Shown: positions 1 to 12,075 of the stretch, piece after piece
How the letters are laid out: every line of letters starts with the position of its first letter
Position numbering within the stretch: the first letter of the stretch is position 1
Origin: Heracleum sosnowskyi
Taxonomy: Eukaryota > Streptophyta > Magnoliopsida > Apiales > Apiaceae
NCBI GenBank assembly: GCA_030848705.1
Contig: CM061237.1
Location: forward strand, 87,477,910 to 87,541,909
DNA: 64,000 nt
Direction of reading: 5' to 3'
Program-made: the position numbers and the translations under genes
The notes under the pieces: model-generated
What the model was told of the DNA's origin: nothing
The model's input: the letters and a program-made list of their open reading frames with translations, nothing else
Databases searched by the model: none

Positions 1-1066
1 ATGGGTGGATGAGTGGTATACCTTCCTTGAATCCTTAAACACACCACAAGATCTTGTAAGCCTTAAGAGAGTCTTTATCCATGGTTATCATCCTTAAACT
101 TGCAAAAGAAAATCAAGAACAAGTTATGAATTCTCGGAGTTACTATACACCGGTTTAAAGAACTGGAAAACTTAAGGTCTTACCTTGCTCAAATGGAAGA
201 AACTTGTGAAATAGGAAATTTAGGTTATCTCAAGATCTTTCCAACGACCTATAGATCTCCATTTTCAACCGAGAAATGAAGGAGCTATGATCTTTACAAT
301 CCGGCAGTCTGTTTTTGGCCGAAAATGAAGAAATGAATTTGTTTTTCTTTTTGGGTTTTGGCTTTTGACTTGATTAATGATAATGCTGATTTTTGTGTTA
401 AAAGAGTGGTGAGTCATAGCTCTAAGGCTCTCTCCTTGTGACACTTGTCCATCATGCATTGGCTTAGATAAAGTAGCTTTACTGGTTCGTTTTCCTTTCA
501 CATGGATGATCCAAATGTTGCATTCCTCGAATTAATCTTGTTACATGTTGCTTCCATGTCTATATTTAATCATGTAAATGTTGCCATGTTCCTCTTGAAA
601 TGATTCGAAATATTTCCTAAAGAGCGAATAAAACTCTACGCGATTTTCGCAGTGAATAGTAACTATTCACTATTTACTTTAACAATCGAATCCTTAAATC
701 GACTTTAATAAAATAATAAAATTCCAAAATATTAAATCCTCAAATCCTCAATTTTAATATCTCATTTCTTGAATATAATAATAATAAATCACTTCCCGGT
801 CAAATACTACAGCAAAATAAAATTTGGAATTTCTGAATTCCGATCGTCTTTGCATTCACTTATTTACTCCGTAGATCACTGATATGACTTCGGAATATCC
901 ACACTACGTCTCGTACATAGGTGGCATGAAAATTTTTGTTGATCCTCAAAATCACTATTCATCCACCAAATTCACTATTCACTGATGCACTTAATCATAA
1001 TAAGAAAAGTTTTAAATTTTTCCAAAAATTCGGGTTATTATACCTACTCAACTTATAATTTGAAGT
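1..1066. other. AT-rich stretch without recognised gene
   Basis: I see no supported gene here. The only long open frame (265-501, minus) has low-complexity content and no domain I recognise. There are no terminal repeats or other element ends. Confidence 0.5.
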
Positions 1067-1256
1067 TATGAATTTTTACATTGAGAATTCTAGTCAACTT
1101 AGAAAACTACTAATATTTGGTTTATATTATTAAAATAAATCTTTTTAATATTAAATCTAAGGGTTCTGATTCATCTATTTTAAGATCAACGGTCCTTATT
1201 GATTTGGCGGTACATGACCAAAGTTTTGGATAAGATCCCTCTTACGCTTATTATAT
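1067..1256. repeat. dispersed direct repeat, copy 1
   Basis: This stretch matches 3105-3345 with small differences. Shared words include ATGAATTTTTA, GAGAATTCTA, ATTTGGTTTATATTATTAAA and AGTTTTGGATAA. The two copies flank the Helitron cluster at 1258-2990, so they may be parts of one older element split by those insertions, or two members of one family. Element class is unknown. Confidence 0.6.
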
Positions 1257-1257
1257 A

Positions 1258-1690
1258 CTAGCCTATAACCCGTGCGATACACGGATGAATTTTAGAATTG
1301 TTTATCCTACTATCTGTATTTTGATTATATGATTTTATCAGAAAAAAATAAATTTTTAAAAATTAATAATGTATGTATGATGTTATTCTAAGCATTTGTT
1401 TGTATTTTGATGATAATTTTTTTTTAATATATTGTCAACAGGAATAATATCTTGAACTTCTGAATGTAGCTTAGAAAAATAGGCAATATAAACATTTAAT
1501 AATAATATGTTGTTGACGAGATTCGAACCTCGAACCTGTGGGAACATTTTGAATATCAAGAAAGAAATATTTTTGTAACCTTACATCCAACGGTTCTCCT
1601 TTTATCTATCTTTCAATCTAACGGTTGTTATTTAAAGTACCAATGACCAACCAAATATAGACTAGTTTGCTTATAATAATATAGTATAGA
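1258..1690 (-). mobile_element. short non-autonomous Helitron
   Basis: Read on the minus strand, it begins with TCTATACTATATTATTA at 1690, preceded by A. It ends with the hairpin around CCGTGTATCGCACGGG (1268-1284) and CTAG at 1258-1261, followed by T. This is the standard plant Helitron layout: 5' TC, 3' hairpin, CTAG, inserted between A and T. It has no coding capacity. It contains a tRNA-like patch (GATTCGAACCTCG near 1520). Confidence 0.72.
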
Positions 1691-2493
1691 TAGCTTAAAA
1701 CCCGTGCGATGCACGGATTGTTTTTAATAATTGTTAAATTTATTATTTATATTTTTTATTTTATTAATTGCATTTATTAAAAAAAATGAGAAGGTATGTT
1801 AAACATTTTTAAATAATTAAAAGTATTAAAATAGATTTTAAAATAAATAAGTAACGGTTTGCCCATGATATTTTGGAAAAAGAAGGGGTTTAGTAAGAAA
1901 AATAGAAAGTAACATGTTTTCATTGAATTTTAAAATATAAAAGTAACGATTTGCCTGTGAGATTTTTGAAAAAAAGAGGGGTTTTAGTAAGAAAAATAGA
2001 AAATGTGACATGTTTTAGTTGAAAAAGGTAATTGTCAATTAAAATTATTAAAATAGATTTTAAAGTAAATAAGTAAGGGTTTGCACGTGATATATATGGA
2101 AAAAGAGGGCTTTAGTAAGGAAAATAGAAAATATAACATATTTCAGCTGAAAAAGGTAATTGGTCGTGATTTTTCTAGAAAAAGAGGGGAAAGATAATTG
2201 CCAATTTAAAAGTATTAAAATAGGTTTTAAAATAAATAAGTAAGGGTTTGCTCGTGATATATTTGGGAAATGAGGGATTTTAGTAAGAGAAATAGAAAAA
2301 GTAACATATTTTAGCTGAAAAGGAAATTTCCCGAGATTTTTTTAGAAAAAAATGGTAATATATTTGAACTGAAAGGGTAATTGATTATAATATTTTTTAT
2401 AATAATTAAATAAATAATTAAATAAGGCTAGTACCGTACCAAAAAACAGGTACCAAAACTTTCAATGTTTCGTCTTTAATAATATAGTATAGA
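1691..2493 (-). mobile_element. non-autonomous Helitron abutting the previous one
   Basis: The minus-strand 5' end TCTATACTATATTATTAAAG lies at 2493. The 3' hairpin CCGTGCATCGCACGGG lies at about 1699-1716. The last bases before the neighbouring Helitron read GCTA rather than CTAG, so this terminus is slightly decayed. The interior (about 1840-2350) holds degenerate repeats built on GATATTTTTGGAAAAAGAGG and AGTAAGAAAAATAGAAA. It has no coding capacity. Confidence 0.65.
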
Positions 2494-2990
2494 TAGATAG
2501 ATAGATAGATTTATAATATTAGTATTTTATGCTACTCGGTTAATCATTAATAATTATAATATTATTATTTTATTTTATTAAATAGAACTGTTCCTGATAT
2601 TTTTGGAAAATGAGAGGTTTTATTAAGGAAAATAGAAAAGTAGAAATTTTAGTTAGAAAATATAGAAAAGAATATACACTTTGGCTAAAAATGGTAATGA
2701 GTTAGTTATTTTGTTTTTGCTAATTGTAATGAGTTAGTTATTAGCAATTATAGTCTTATTTTGTTATTTTATTAAATGAAACTGTCAGCGTTATTTTTGA
2801 AAAATGAGATGTTTTAGTTAGGAAAAATAGAAAATATATTATATATAATAATTTTAATATTTTATCTAACGGTTCTCATCGATTTGATCAGAAATATCTA
2901 ACGACTATGGATGGAGTGACCAGACTACAAAACTTTTGAGGACTAGACTACAAAACTTTCAATGTTTCGTCTTTAATATAATAGTATAGA
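2494..2990 (-). mobile_element. Helitron 5'-end fragment of the same family
   Basis: The minus-strand start TCTATACTATTATATTAAAG at 2990 and the following CAAAACTTTCAATGTTTCG block match the neighbouring Helitron. No 3' hairpin is visible before 2494. The rest of the element may be the material on the far side of the 1691-2493 insertion. A short (GATA)n run lies at 2491-2511. Confidence 0.5.
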
Positions 2991-3104
2991 TATAATAAGA
3001 TATAATTTTTTATATCTATATATTATTCAATAATTTTTATTTTAGTGTTTGTTTAATAATTATTGTCTAACTGTAACTGGTTTGAAACTGAAAAGAAAAT
3101 AAAT

Positions 3105-3345
3105 TTATGAATTTTTATATCGAGAATTCTATTCAACTTAGAAAATTTACTCATATTTGGTTTATATTATTAAAATACACTTTTTGATATTTAAATATAA
3201 TTCTATTAACAATCAAAAATATTTTTTAATATTAAATCTAACGGTTCTCATTCATCTATTTTTAAATTAACGGTTCTTATCGATTTAGCGGTAGTGACCT
3301 TAGTTTTGGATAAAATCTCTCTTACGCTTGTTATATATAAGGATT
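3105..3345. repeat. dispersed direct repeat, copy 2
   Basis: Partner of 1067-1256. This copy is longer, with an extra AT-rich stretch in its middle. No terminal signature identifies the class. Confidence 0.6.
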
Positions 3346-3610
3346 TAATTATATAATAAGAGTAATATGGATAATATAGCAGTACTACTATAGGTCTAAA
3401 GATCGATTTATATCGACTACGTTATTATATTTTGTTATACAATAAGGGCAGAAGGATAATCTACTTATATATATTAAATGGCTTCTATGGCAAATTGAGC
3501 CCCAAAAATGGTTGTGAAATTACAATTTTACCTTTATTTGTTGAAAAATCACAAAAATGCCACTTTTTTATAAGTTATGCTAAAAATTAATTAATTTGTG
3601 TGCTCATTAA

Positions 3611-3665
3611 AAATCGAACCCTTGATCTCCTCTTAGCAAGCTCATGTCTTAACCACTGTGCTAAG
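3611..3665 (-). other. tRNA-like A/B box module inside a Helitron
   Basis: On the minus strand this reads TTAGCACAGTGGTTAAG (A-box-like), then about 20 nt later GGGTTCGATT (B-box-like). The order and spacing resemble a tRNA-derived Pol III promoter as in plant SINEs. It does not fold as a complete tRNA by eye, so I do not call a tRNA gene. Confidence 0.4.
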
Positions 3666-4709
3666 TTAACTTTTGATTTGTAATTTAAAATTCCTATTAG
3701 GTAAACCACGTGATCTCCTTTTATTCTTTTCATAATTTAAATTTTAAGTATATAGAACGTTGACTTATATTATTTATATACCATTATTTTTGTTTTCGTA
3801 TCTTTATATATAACTACATATCCGATCATGTTTGTAAATTTTTTATTATACATGTTTCTTTTCAATTAAAAATAACCAATTATATTGTTAATTGATATAA
3901 TTTATATTTATTTGAACTGGTCAAGTATTTATACATAAAATATAATAATAAAATCTGATCTAATATAAATTACATATTAGATACAAGGATCTCATTATTC
4001 GTTAGTTAATATTTTTTAAATTAAGAAAGTTAGCGTTGATATTTATCATTAAATTATGAAATAATTATTATACAATTTGTTCGTCTCATTCATTTGTTAA
4101 CAGTTTTATTTTCGAAATGTACACTCCTTTATTTTTATCTTTCCAAAAGACATATTATTCTTTACAACTTTAATAAATCTCACATGTCACTAATTTGTCC
4201 ATTTTTTTATCATTCATTCACCGTTCACATCTTTCACAAAAATTTGATTTATGACGCGAAAATTTAGTGTTTGATTTAATTTTTGATACACGAACACGAA
4301 AATAAATGATAAAAAAGTATAATGTCTTAATGACATGTATTGTAAACTCTGTGATTATACAACAACCGCTCATATATATTATGTATACTTCCCCCAAAAA
4401 AATCCTAACTTTCAATTTTTAGTTAAGGGGTTGTCATTAACCAAAAAGTTGGTGATAAGACCCCTCTTTACTGTTTTTTTTTATTTCGTTTTCGATTTGT
4501 ATAAGTCTCTCTAATTATTGAGAGTTTTAGTACCCCGTTTAGTGGATTTTCTCTACCCATTCTTCGGGGTTATTCTCTCTTCTTGTGAGAGTTTGGTCTG
4601 TTTTAGTATCCGGAATCGTAGATCTGCGGAATTTATAATAGCGGTTCATTGATTTGGATTATATGGAGTCACAATTACAATTAATTGTTCGAATATGTAT
4701 TGACGAATT

Positions 4710-4752
<43 letters not shown>
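4710..4752. repeat. (AT)n microsatellite
   Basis: Uninterrupted alternating AT inside the 3460-5465 Helitron. Confidence 0.95.
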
Positions 4753-4755
<3 letters not shown>

Positions 4756-5695
4756 CACGATTACAACATATTGTTAGATTGTCTCTCTAAAAAGGTTGCA
4801 AACTTCAGCGATATGAACGAGTGATGTGCCACAATGAATGATTTGCTCAACAATCATAGCTCGGGGTGAAGAAAATTCTGATTTGATCTATTTTATTACG
4901 TGTTTGTTCTGTTTTGATTATTTTTGTAGATGTCGTATGACCGTTTATTAATGAATTACTTGATTATCAAAAAAAATATTATGTATAAGATATAAAAAAT
5001 TAAGAAAATTTATAATATATCTTAAGATATAATCTCACACACATGATTATCTTTTTTACAAATATACTTTTATTACATTAAAATCACATGAGTTTACAAA
5101 CATCTATGTTATACACAAACAATTATGCTACAATAATTATTTATATTACACTTATTGATCATTTTAATAATTTTCGTTTCACGACATTGAAAATTTAATT
5201 ATTATTTGAGAAATTATTAATAATAATAATAATCATGTGATTATTATCGTATAGATATATTGATCCAACTTTTTAAACCTGATCAAATTATAAAATATTT
5301 GGTTCATGAAAACGACATACAATATTATAAAATTAATTTACAAATATAAAATAAAGTTGAAATACTATAATTTACCATCAATTTAATTATAAAATTATTT
5401 CTAAGATCCTGATTTGTGCGAAAATTATTTCCGTATATGAACAGTTGCACGGGCTTCTACACTAGTTTAATAATAATATTACATATTTAAGCATCGAATT
5501 AGAACTTAAAACTCTATTAACCGAAACAAACTCTATTAGAACTTAAAAGACACAATCCACGCGTCACAAGTTGCATGACATATCCGATTGGTGGCCATGT
5601 GTTTTTACGGGTTAACACGTGTTAATTTGCCAGGGTACATTAGTAGCTTAATCTTTATTATTTTTTTATTTTATATATTTTAATTGTTATACATA

Positions 5696-6137
5696 CTAGC
5701 CTAAATCTGGTGTAATGCATGTTGTTTTTAATAGTTGTTATTTTATTATGTTTGTTTTAATATTTTATTAATTGTATTTGTCAAAAAAATAAGTGGGAAT
5801 GTTAAAATACGTAAAAAATTTAAATAAGTAAAAATATTAAAATAGGTTTTAAAATAAATAAGTAAGGCTTTGTACATGATATTTTTGAAAAAGGAGGGAG
5901 TTTTAGAATGAAAAATAGAAATTAAAAAGTTATTCTCCGTGATATTTTTGGAAAAGTAAGAGATTTTGTTATAAAAAATAGAAAAGTAATGTGTTTTAGC
6001 AGAAAAAGGTAATTAATATTTAATGTTATTATTATTTAATTTTTTTTAAAGATAAGAAAGGGTAATTAAGTAAAAACACAAAGTACCAAAAAACAGGTAC
6101 CGTACCGACCAAACTTTTAATATTTCGTATTTAATAA
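5696..6137 (-). mobile_element. decayed short Helitron
   Basis: CTAG at 5696-5699 is followed by a degraded hairpin (TCTGGTGTAATGCATG). The other end carries the family 5' block (AACTTTTAATATTTCG, then TTTAATAATAG) near 6110-6137. The interior holds the same GATATTTTTGGAAAA/AAATAGAAA repeats as 1691-2493. Confidence 0.5.
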
Positions 6138-6165
6138 TAGTAACAACTTTACGTCTTAATTCATA

Positions 6166-6937
6166 CTAGCACATAACCCGTGCAAGACACGGGCCTTAAA
6201 AAATAATAAATTAAAAAAAATTAATGGGAACGAAAAATATTAAAGAAAAAAATAAAAATTAATATGATAAATTATAAATTGAGAAACTTAAATATTAATT
6301 GGAACATAGAAAAAATAAATAAAGAATACAAATGAGGTTGATGAAAATAAATGGGGTATTATTAATATCATTTTATTATTTATTAGAATAATATTAACAA
6401 TAAGGACAAATATAAAAGCTAACATGTTTCAATTAAAAAAAGTAATTGCCCGTGATATTTTTAAAAGTGTTTTAATCATATTAATTGTATTTGTTAAAAA
6501 AATACTTTGACATGTTAAAATAGGTAAGTTTTTTTAAAAAGGACAAATAGAAAAGTTAACATGTTTTAATTAAAAATTAACGGTCAATGATATTTTTAGA
6601 AGTGTTTTAATTAGATTTCTTAAAAAAATACGTTGGCATGTTAAAATAGATAAGTTTTTTTAAAAGTATTAAAATATGTTTTAAAATAAATAAGTAAGGG
6701 TTGCACCTGATATTTTTGGAAAAGATAGATTTTAGTGATAACAAATATAAAAGGTAATATATTTTAATTTAAAGATAATTGCCCGTGATAAATTTGGAAA
6801 AAAATAGATTTTGTTAGAAAAAAAGTGTTTTAATTATAAAAGGTAGTCAGCTAGTTACTATTTTTATATTACTTTATATTATTTTTTTATTTATTAAATA
6901 GAATAAAGGACCGAAAACCAAAACTTTCAATGTTTCG
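6166..6937 (-). mobile_element. non-autonomous Helitron, 5' end cut
   Basis: CTAG at 6166-6169 and the hairpin CCCGTGTCTTGCACGGG on the minus strand mark the 3' end. The family block CAAAACTTTCAATGTTTCG is present at 6918-6937, but the terminal TCTATACTAT is replaced by the adjoining hAT-like element. Confidence 0.6.
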
Positions 6938-7868
6938 AAAAATCCGGACCGGATATCCGATTCGGTTTTTTTTTCACTAATTCAGATTCGGATCTGGATC
7001 ATAACTTTTTATAAAATCACATATCCGGATCCGATTCGGTTTTTACTATTTCTTTAAAAAGTAATTGATATATTTAATAAATATTGAACATATTAATGCC
7101 AAAATATTTCAAATATGATATATTAAATTAAGTAATAAATTATTACTAATAAATTAACGAGTTTGTTGTATTTTACCAAAGTTTATAAGCATTTTAGATA
7201 TTATAACACAAGAATACACTTGAAATTATATTTTTGAGATTGAACTTACAATTATTCCATAAATTTATACTTGAAGACCTTGTAATCTCATTCATCAACT
7301 CCAAAGTACATTTTTCTCTAAATTAACATTTCATCTATAACGATTTATTAATAAGTTAAAATACTTTTTTTCGATAATTAGAAGTTACAATACTAAAAAG
7401 TTTTTAAAAACAAAATAAATGAAATAGTATTTTTTTTAATATTATTTTTTCACTTAAAATTATAAATTTGAGAGTTAGTGTGTTATTAATATCTCCTAAG
7501 AAATATCCAAAAGAACTAATTTTAAAAATGTATGATGGTCTATATTGGTTGAAAATAAAGTTAGAAAAACAAATGAATTTATAAATGTTAAAGTATGAAA
7601 TGTTGATGTCAAAATTATTGTTAATTACTTTACAATTTGTAAAGTTAACGATAACTTATCAAAATATATTAAAATTTAATTTTTTTTCTACAAATTAAAA
7701 TATATATTACTTAATTAATTTGGATCCGTATTATCCGATTTTCGATCCGGTTTAAATGGATATCCGAATTCCGGATATCCGGTTAAACCGGAACCAGAAT
7801 AGATTTTTAATGATCCGAAAAATTGGATATCCGATCCGAATTTTACTAATCGGAACCAGATATCTGTT
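6938..7868. mobile_element. non-autonomous hAT-like element with GGATATCCG subterminal repeats
   Basis: Both ends (6940-7045 and 7720-7860) are packed with variants of GGATATCCGATCCG and CCGGTTTAAACCGG in both orientations, around an AT-rich core with no coding. Such palindromic subterminal words are common in plant hAT MITEs. No clean 8-bp target duplication was found, so the boundaries are approximate. Confidence 0.45.
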
Positions 7869-9430
7869 GCTAAATTTTATCATGCAATATTTGTGGCCCC
7901 CTGTAAATTTAAAGGGGAGGAGAACTTAACACAGTCGGAACTCGGAAGGAATGTCATGACTGTATCAACCGGGAGCACTTTGATATCCCATTTCCTGATT
8001 AGTCTTTCTGGGGCAGCTGAGGATTGTGACCTAAATTTTTTTTTTCTTTATTTATAGTCGGCCTTTGCAAATTACATTTTTTTTTAAAAAAACAACAGAA
8101 AATTCTAGTGAAGATGTTACTCAAGATATCACTAATTACCATTGCGGATTTTTGTAAAAATAGTTAGTATACTATTGGAGGGTTTCATATTGCTGATGAA
8201 AATCTGGTTCTTTAAACAATTCATCACTGTGGAACATATTGAGAATTCAGAAATTTTAGAGCTTGTATTGATAGTGTTCCATTTTAAATATGTGTTTATT
8301 CATTCTCTTACAGGTTGGAGATAAATATATCACCCTGGGATGAAGAATTTTAATAACATCAGCCCAGAGACAAAGAAAGAAGAAGCCGAATTGGCTGATG
8401 ACTTGGAAAACGAGGATCACAATCTAGAAGTTGAAAAAACAAGATTTCTTTTGTAAACTAGAAGGGAAGTCCATATGTTGTTTCTCCTTTTCGTCTAGCA
8501 TTTCTAGGATGCAAACACAACAATAGGGAGTGGGGAACACGTATACCCCTATAAGTTTGTAAGCAATTTTTTGACTGCCCCCTTCCCTTTCAGGAATAAT
8601 TTATGAATGTTGCTATGACATTAGACTTTTTCTCTGTCCATTCATTTTATGATGAATGACAGGATTGGGCACATGAAGGAAAAATGAATTTTCCCATGCA
8701 TGTCAAACTTATCAAACCGGTGCAAGTACAAGTAAGTTTTATACTTATGGTATCGAAACCTGAATCTGTTGTGTTGCTATGATACTTATCGAATTAGGTT
8801 ATGATTGAGTGGTTTTAATTTTTATCCTCTAGTTTTACATTTGCATTAATAAGATCTACGCTGAAGGTTACACTTGATCTGTAAGTTTAAACATACTGTA
8901 TTTTGTCATTTGGTTCTCTTCCTTTAATGATAAATGTGAAGATTACTTTAGCCATGGCCTCGTTCCAAAGAAAACCTATTGGCCTATAACCCCTGCTTAT
9001 CTATGCCCTTCAAAAAACTTTGCCTGAATGAAGAAACATACACAGTCCTGAGGTATAATCTTTTTGTTTCTTTACATGTGTTTTGGAACTTTTGGTTTTG
9101 TGTTGAGTAACCAGCTCATCTAAAATCTCGAAAGTCCATTTTTGGGTTGAAAAGTGGATCACGGACGCCCATCTTTGGGGCATTAATTTATCTTCGTGTC
9201 CCTCATAAATTGTGAGAGTATTGGGGGTGGCAGGGAGTCGAACCTGAAGCCCGAGTTTACAATGCCTTAATGAAGATTAGTTTTCGAAACTCTAACATAA
9301 ATATATAGCTGCACATTTTATATATTTAAATATCAAGAAGGTATCCCAATTTAAATCTAAAAAGATAAAATCAACTAATTCTCAATACATCCGTAATAAT
9401 CAAAGGGATTAAAAACCAATCCTATAACAG
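7869..9430. other. gene-like debris without recognisable product
   Basis: Exon-like islands remain. A splice-acceptor-like TTCTCTTACAG lies at about 8312. It is followed by a short acidic reading frame (ATG at 8340) that stops at about 8456. A second island near 8950-9052 ends at an AG/GTATAA donor-like site. None gives a domain I can name. They could be remnants of a host gene or captured fragments. Confidence 0.3.
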
Positions 9431-9560
9431 AACTGCGTTGGCTTGATCCCTATAAATATAGGATACGCAGACATCTTGGAATAGGATCCGACACATCAAG
9501 TTGAGACACCTCTCAAGTCCAGCCCCAAACATCCAAAATCTCAAAATCCCCCTATTTTCA
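9431..9560 (+). repeat. LTR promoter scrap related to the 11311-33038 element
   Basis: GGCTTGATCCCTATAAATA followed by GGATACGCAGACA resembles the TATA region of the gypsy LTRs at 11828 and 32731 (GGCTTGATTCCTATAAATAG, GGATATGTAGGCA). I read this as a diverged LTR fragment. Confidence 0.4.
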
Positions 9561-9728
9561 TAATTCGTTATTCCAGCCATTCCCGAAATTTGTTATCACC
9601 AATTCCTCCATTAACAATAATCATAACCAAGAATATTCTAGATCTAAGACTACTTCTGAGTTGGATATACCATGACAATTTTATCTTGGCTTAGTTACGA
9701 GGCTAAGGCAGGGAACTAGTCTCTTTTA

Positions 9729-10685
9729 GAGCAACTCCAATGGTATCCATTCCTTACCTATAAACAGTCTAGGTGGACAAATATAGGGGTTTTAACTTAA
9801 AAATGTTACTTCAACGCACCTCCCCATCCCCTTTAATTTCTAGGAGAGAAATCTCAGCCCCTTATTTGAGGGATCAAAATTAGCTCCCTTATATTCTCCA
9901 CGCCATCTCCCGCTCTCATTTCTCTCTGAATTCCCTCCCCCGCCTATCTCAGTTGTTTTTCTTCTTCTTCAATCTTTGCATCAATTGAGACCTCTATCTC
10001 GCCGTTTAAGGTAAATCCCGATTTACAGTAATTAAAGATATTCTTGATCTTTTTAATAAAAAGACTTGATTTTTGTTTCTGTGAACTAAATGGGTTGTGG
10101 TGTAGAGGTGATTTTGTGTTATAATTGATGATATATGTTGCTATTAGTTTGATTTGATATATTTTAATTATCATTTCATTGTCGTGGGGATTTGTATAGC
10201 ATTTTTTTCATTTAGTTTCTTGATTGTGTTTTTTTTATTTGTATCTTCTTTTGATTGGTATTGTCCTGCCTTGACTGTTCTTGATTGCTTGTAAGAAAGT
10301 ACTTGAATTGGGTGGGTAGAGAAATATGGTGGAGGCATAAATTTTGGGAAATTTTGCTAGTTAATGCAACTATGTCTAGTGTATCATCATGTTGTGTCAT
10401 CATCCAAAAAACCACAAGCTCATTTTAGTTGCAACAGTGAGGTTAATTGTTTTACTAGTTTCTGCTTGGTGAAATATAAGCAGGGATCTAATACAAAAAA
10501 TAATCAAACACATCAAATTTATTTCAAATTTCAAAATATTAATTAAATATTGATTTTGAAAATATAAGGAACCAATATAGGGGATACCATTGGAGTAAAA
10601 TAGCTTTTTTATGTCCTATATTTTAGATAATCATTATTTTAATATATTTTAGGGGTTCAAAATAGAAACCCCATTGGAGTTGCTC
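9729..10685. mobile_element. PIF/Harbinger-type non-autonomous element
   Basis: The terminal inverted repeats GAGCAACTCCAATGG (left) and CCATTGGAGTTGCTC (right) are exact complements. The flanking trinucleotide TTA is duplicated at 9726-9728 and 10686-10688, as expected for PIF/Harbinger. The 957-bp interior has no transposase. The two short open frames inside (9944-10174 and 10212-10415, minus) look fortuitous. Confidence 0.85.
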
Positions 10686-11237
10686 TTATACGTTTGCCTT
10701 GTCAAAATGAATGAAGGTGCATCGAAAATAATTAAAGAATGCTGATATATGCACACCCTAAATTTATAGTTGCACCCCCTAAATTATTTTTGAACTAATA
10801 TACCCTCATTTCTTCCTCTGCTTCACTGTGATTCTGTGTTCTCTCTCTTTAATTTGATCCTCGTGCTTTCCTCTTTTTTTTTTCACTGGTTTTTTCTCTA
10901 AAAACATGATAACTGAATAATAAATAATCATTATCTTTTTAGTTAGTATTGCTCACTTCTAAAATTTCCAAAGTGTATATAATTGTGCATTAAATATTAA
11001 TAAATATATGAACCAAAAAATGATATATGCTTTTTTCACGAGAATATAACTTGAATATTGAAACTATAATATTTTATGAGATTAAATTAAGAATGTGAAC
11101 ATAATTTCAAAATAAAAAAAACACATGGATTTATATTAACTTTCATTGGTTGGACTAGATCTTATGATTCTATTTAACCTACCTTTTTCTATTCACTTTT
11201 TCTATTTAATTCGTTTTAAATGTTAATAATTGTATTA

Positions 11238-11239
<2 letters not shown>
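10686..11239. other. intergenic AT-rich stretch
   Basis: No gene, terminal repeat or RNA structure recognised. Confidence 0.4.

Positions 11240-11310
<71 letters not shown>
11240..11310. repeat. (AT)n microsatellite at the gypsy insertion point
   Basis: About 35 AT units directly abut the left LTR. The sequence after the right LTR also begins ATATAT, so the gypsy element probably inserted into an AT tract with an ATATA duplication. The tract then expanded and seems to have eaten the first bases of the LTR. Confidence 0.85.
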
Positions 11311-11313
<3 letters not shown>

Positions 11314-11891
11314 GCCCAAAATATCACATGGGCTCAATTTAAGGCCCACATGCAATATAGGCCAAACTAGTATGGATTTGGTGAGGATTTGTTGTATTGA
11401 GGTTCAGCTTCATAGTGCCAAAGTTCAGGTTTGTGGCATTGAGGAACAGGTTCAAGTTCAGGGTGTTTTGACTGCAGGCACAACTTCAGGTGCATGGTGG
11501 TCTGAACCTCTCTGGGACAGAATCAGAGTTGGATAAGGGCTCAGCTTCCTATACTTTAGGAACATGGAATTACTCTTGGCAAAGGACTTCTGGACTTAAT
11601 AAAACGCCTTGGAGGGAACAATTACAATCAATATAGGACTTATATTGATTGATTCGGATAAATATTAAATATATGAGGATTTTTAGGACTTAGTGATGGA
11701 TATGAACTAGGACACCAGAAAGCTAAGCTACAGGTGTATAATTCGACTATAACTCTAAATGGATTATCTTAGAGTGGCCGAATTCGCAGAAAGGAAGAAG
11801 TATAAACCTAATAGAACTACACGGGGCTTGATTCCTATAAATAGGATATGTAGGCACTTGACTAAAGGATTCAAATTTTCACTCTCTACAC
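11311..11891 (+). repeat. left LTR of gypsy element, first part
   Basis: It matches 32215-32789 almost base for base. A TATA box (TATAAATAG, 11836-11844) marks the LTR promoter. The LTR is interrupted after CTCTACAC by the CACTA element and resumes at 19862. Confidence 0.88.
11836..11844 (+). promoter_or_regulatory. TATA box of left gypsy LTR
   Basis: TATAAATAG is conserved in the right LTR at 32741-32749. The CACTA insertion lies about 50 nt downstream, so any transcript from this promoter would run into the transposon. Confidence 0.6.
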
Positions 11892-11913
11892 CACTACGCC
11901 ATATATGAGATTT

Positions 11914-12075
11914 ACCAACATTTATTTTAGTGTTACAAGCGAAAATTTTGGCTTTGGTGACTTAAAATTGATATAACGTAATACATGGTTTTGGTGTTAC
12001 CGTTGCTATCATTTAATGTTACCTTAAATATAAATAAGAGTTTCTTTTAACATAAATGATGGTGTTACAATACAT
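11914..12075. repeat. left subterminal repeats of CACTA element
   Basis: Repeated words of the type TAGTGTTAC, GGTGTTAC, ATGTTACC and ATGTTACT. Such subterminal motifs are the transposase-binding region in En/Spm elements, by family analogy. Confidence 0.6.

Larger units (their letters stand above)
3460..5465 (+). mobile_element. 2-kb non-autonomous Helitron
   Basis: It starts TCTACTTATATATATTAA after an A. It ends with a weakened hairpin (CCGT...GCACGGG, 5431-5453) and CTAG at 5462-5465 before a T. There is no Rep/helicase coding. Much of its body resembles both arms of the inverted repeat inside the Helitron at 16383-18911, so these belong to one family. Confidence 0.68.
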
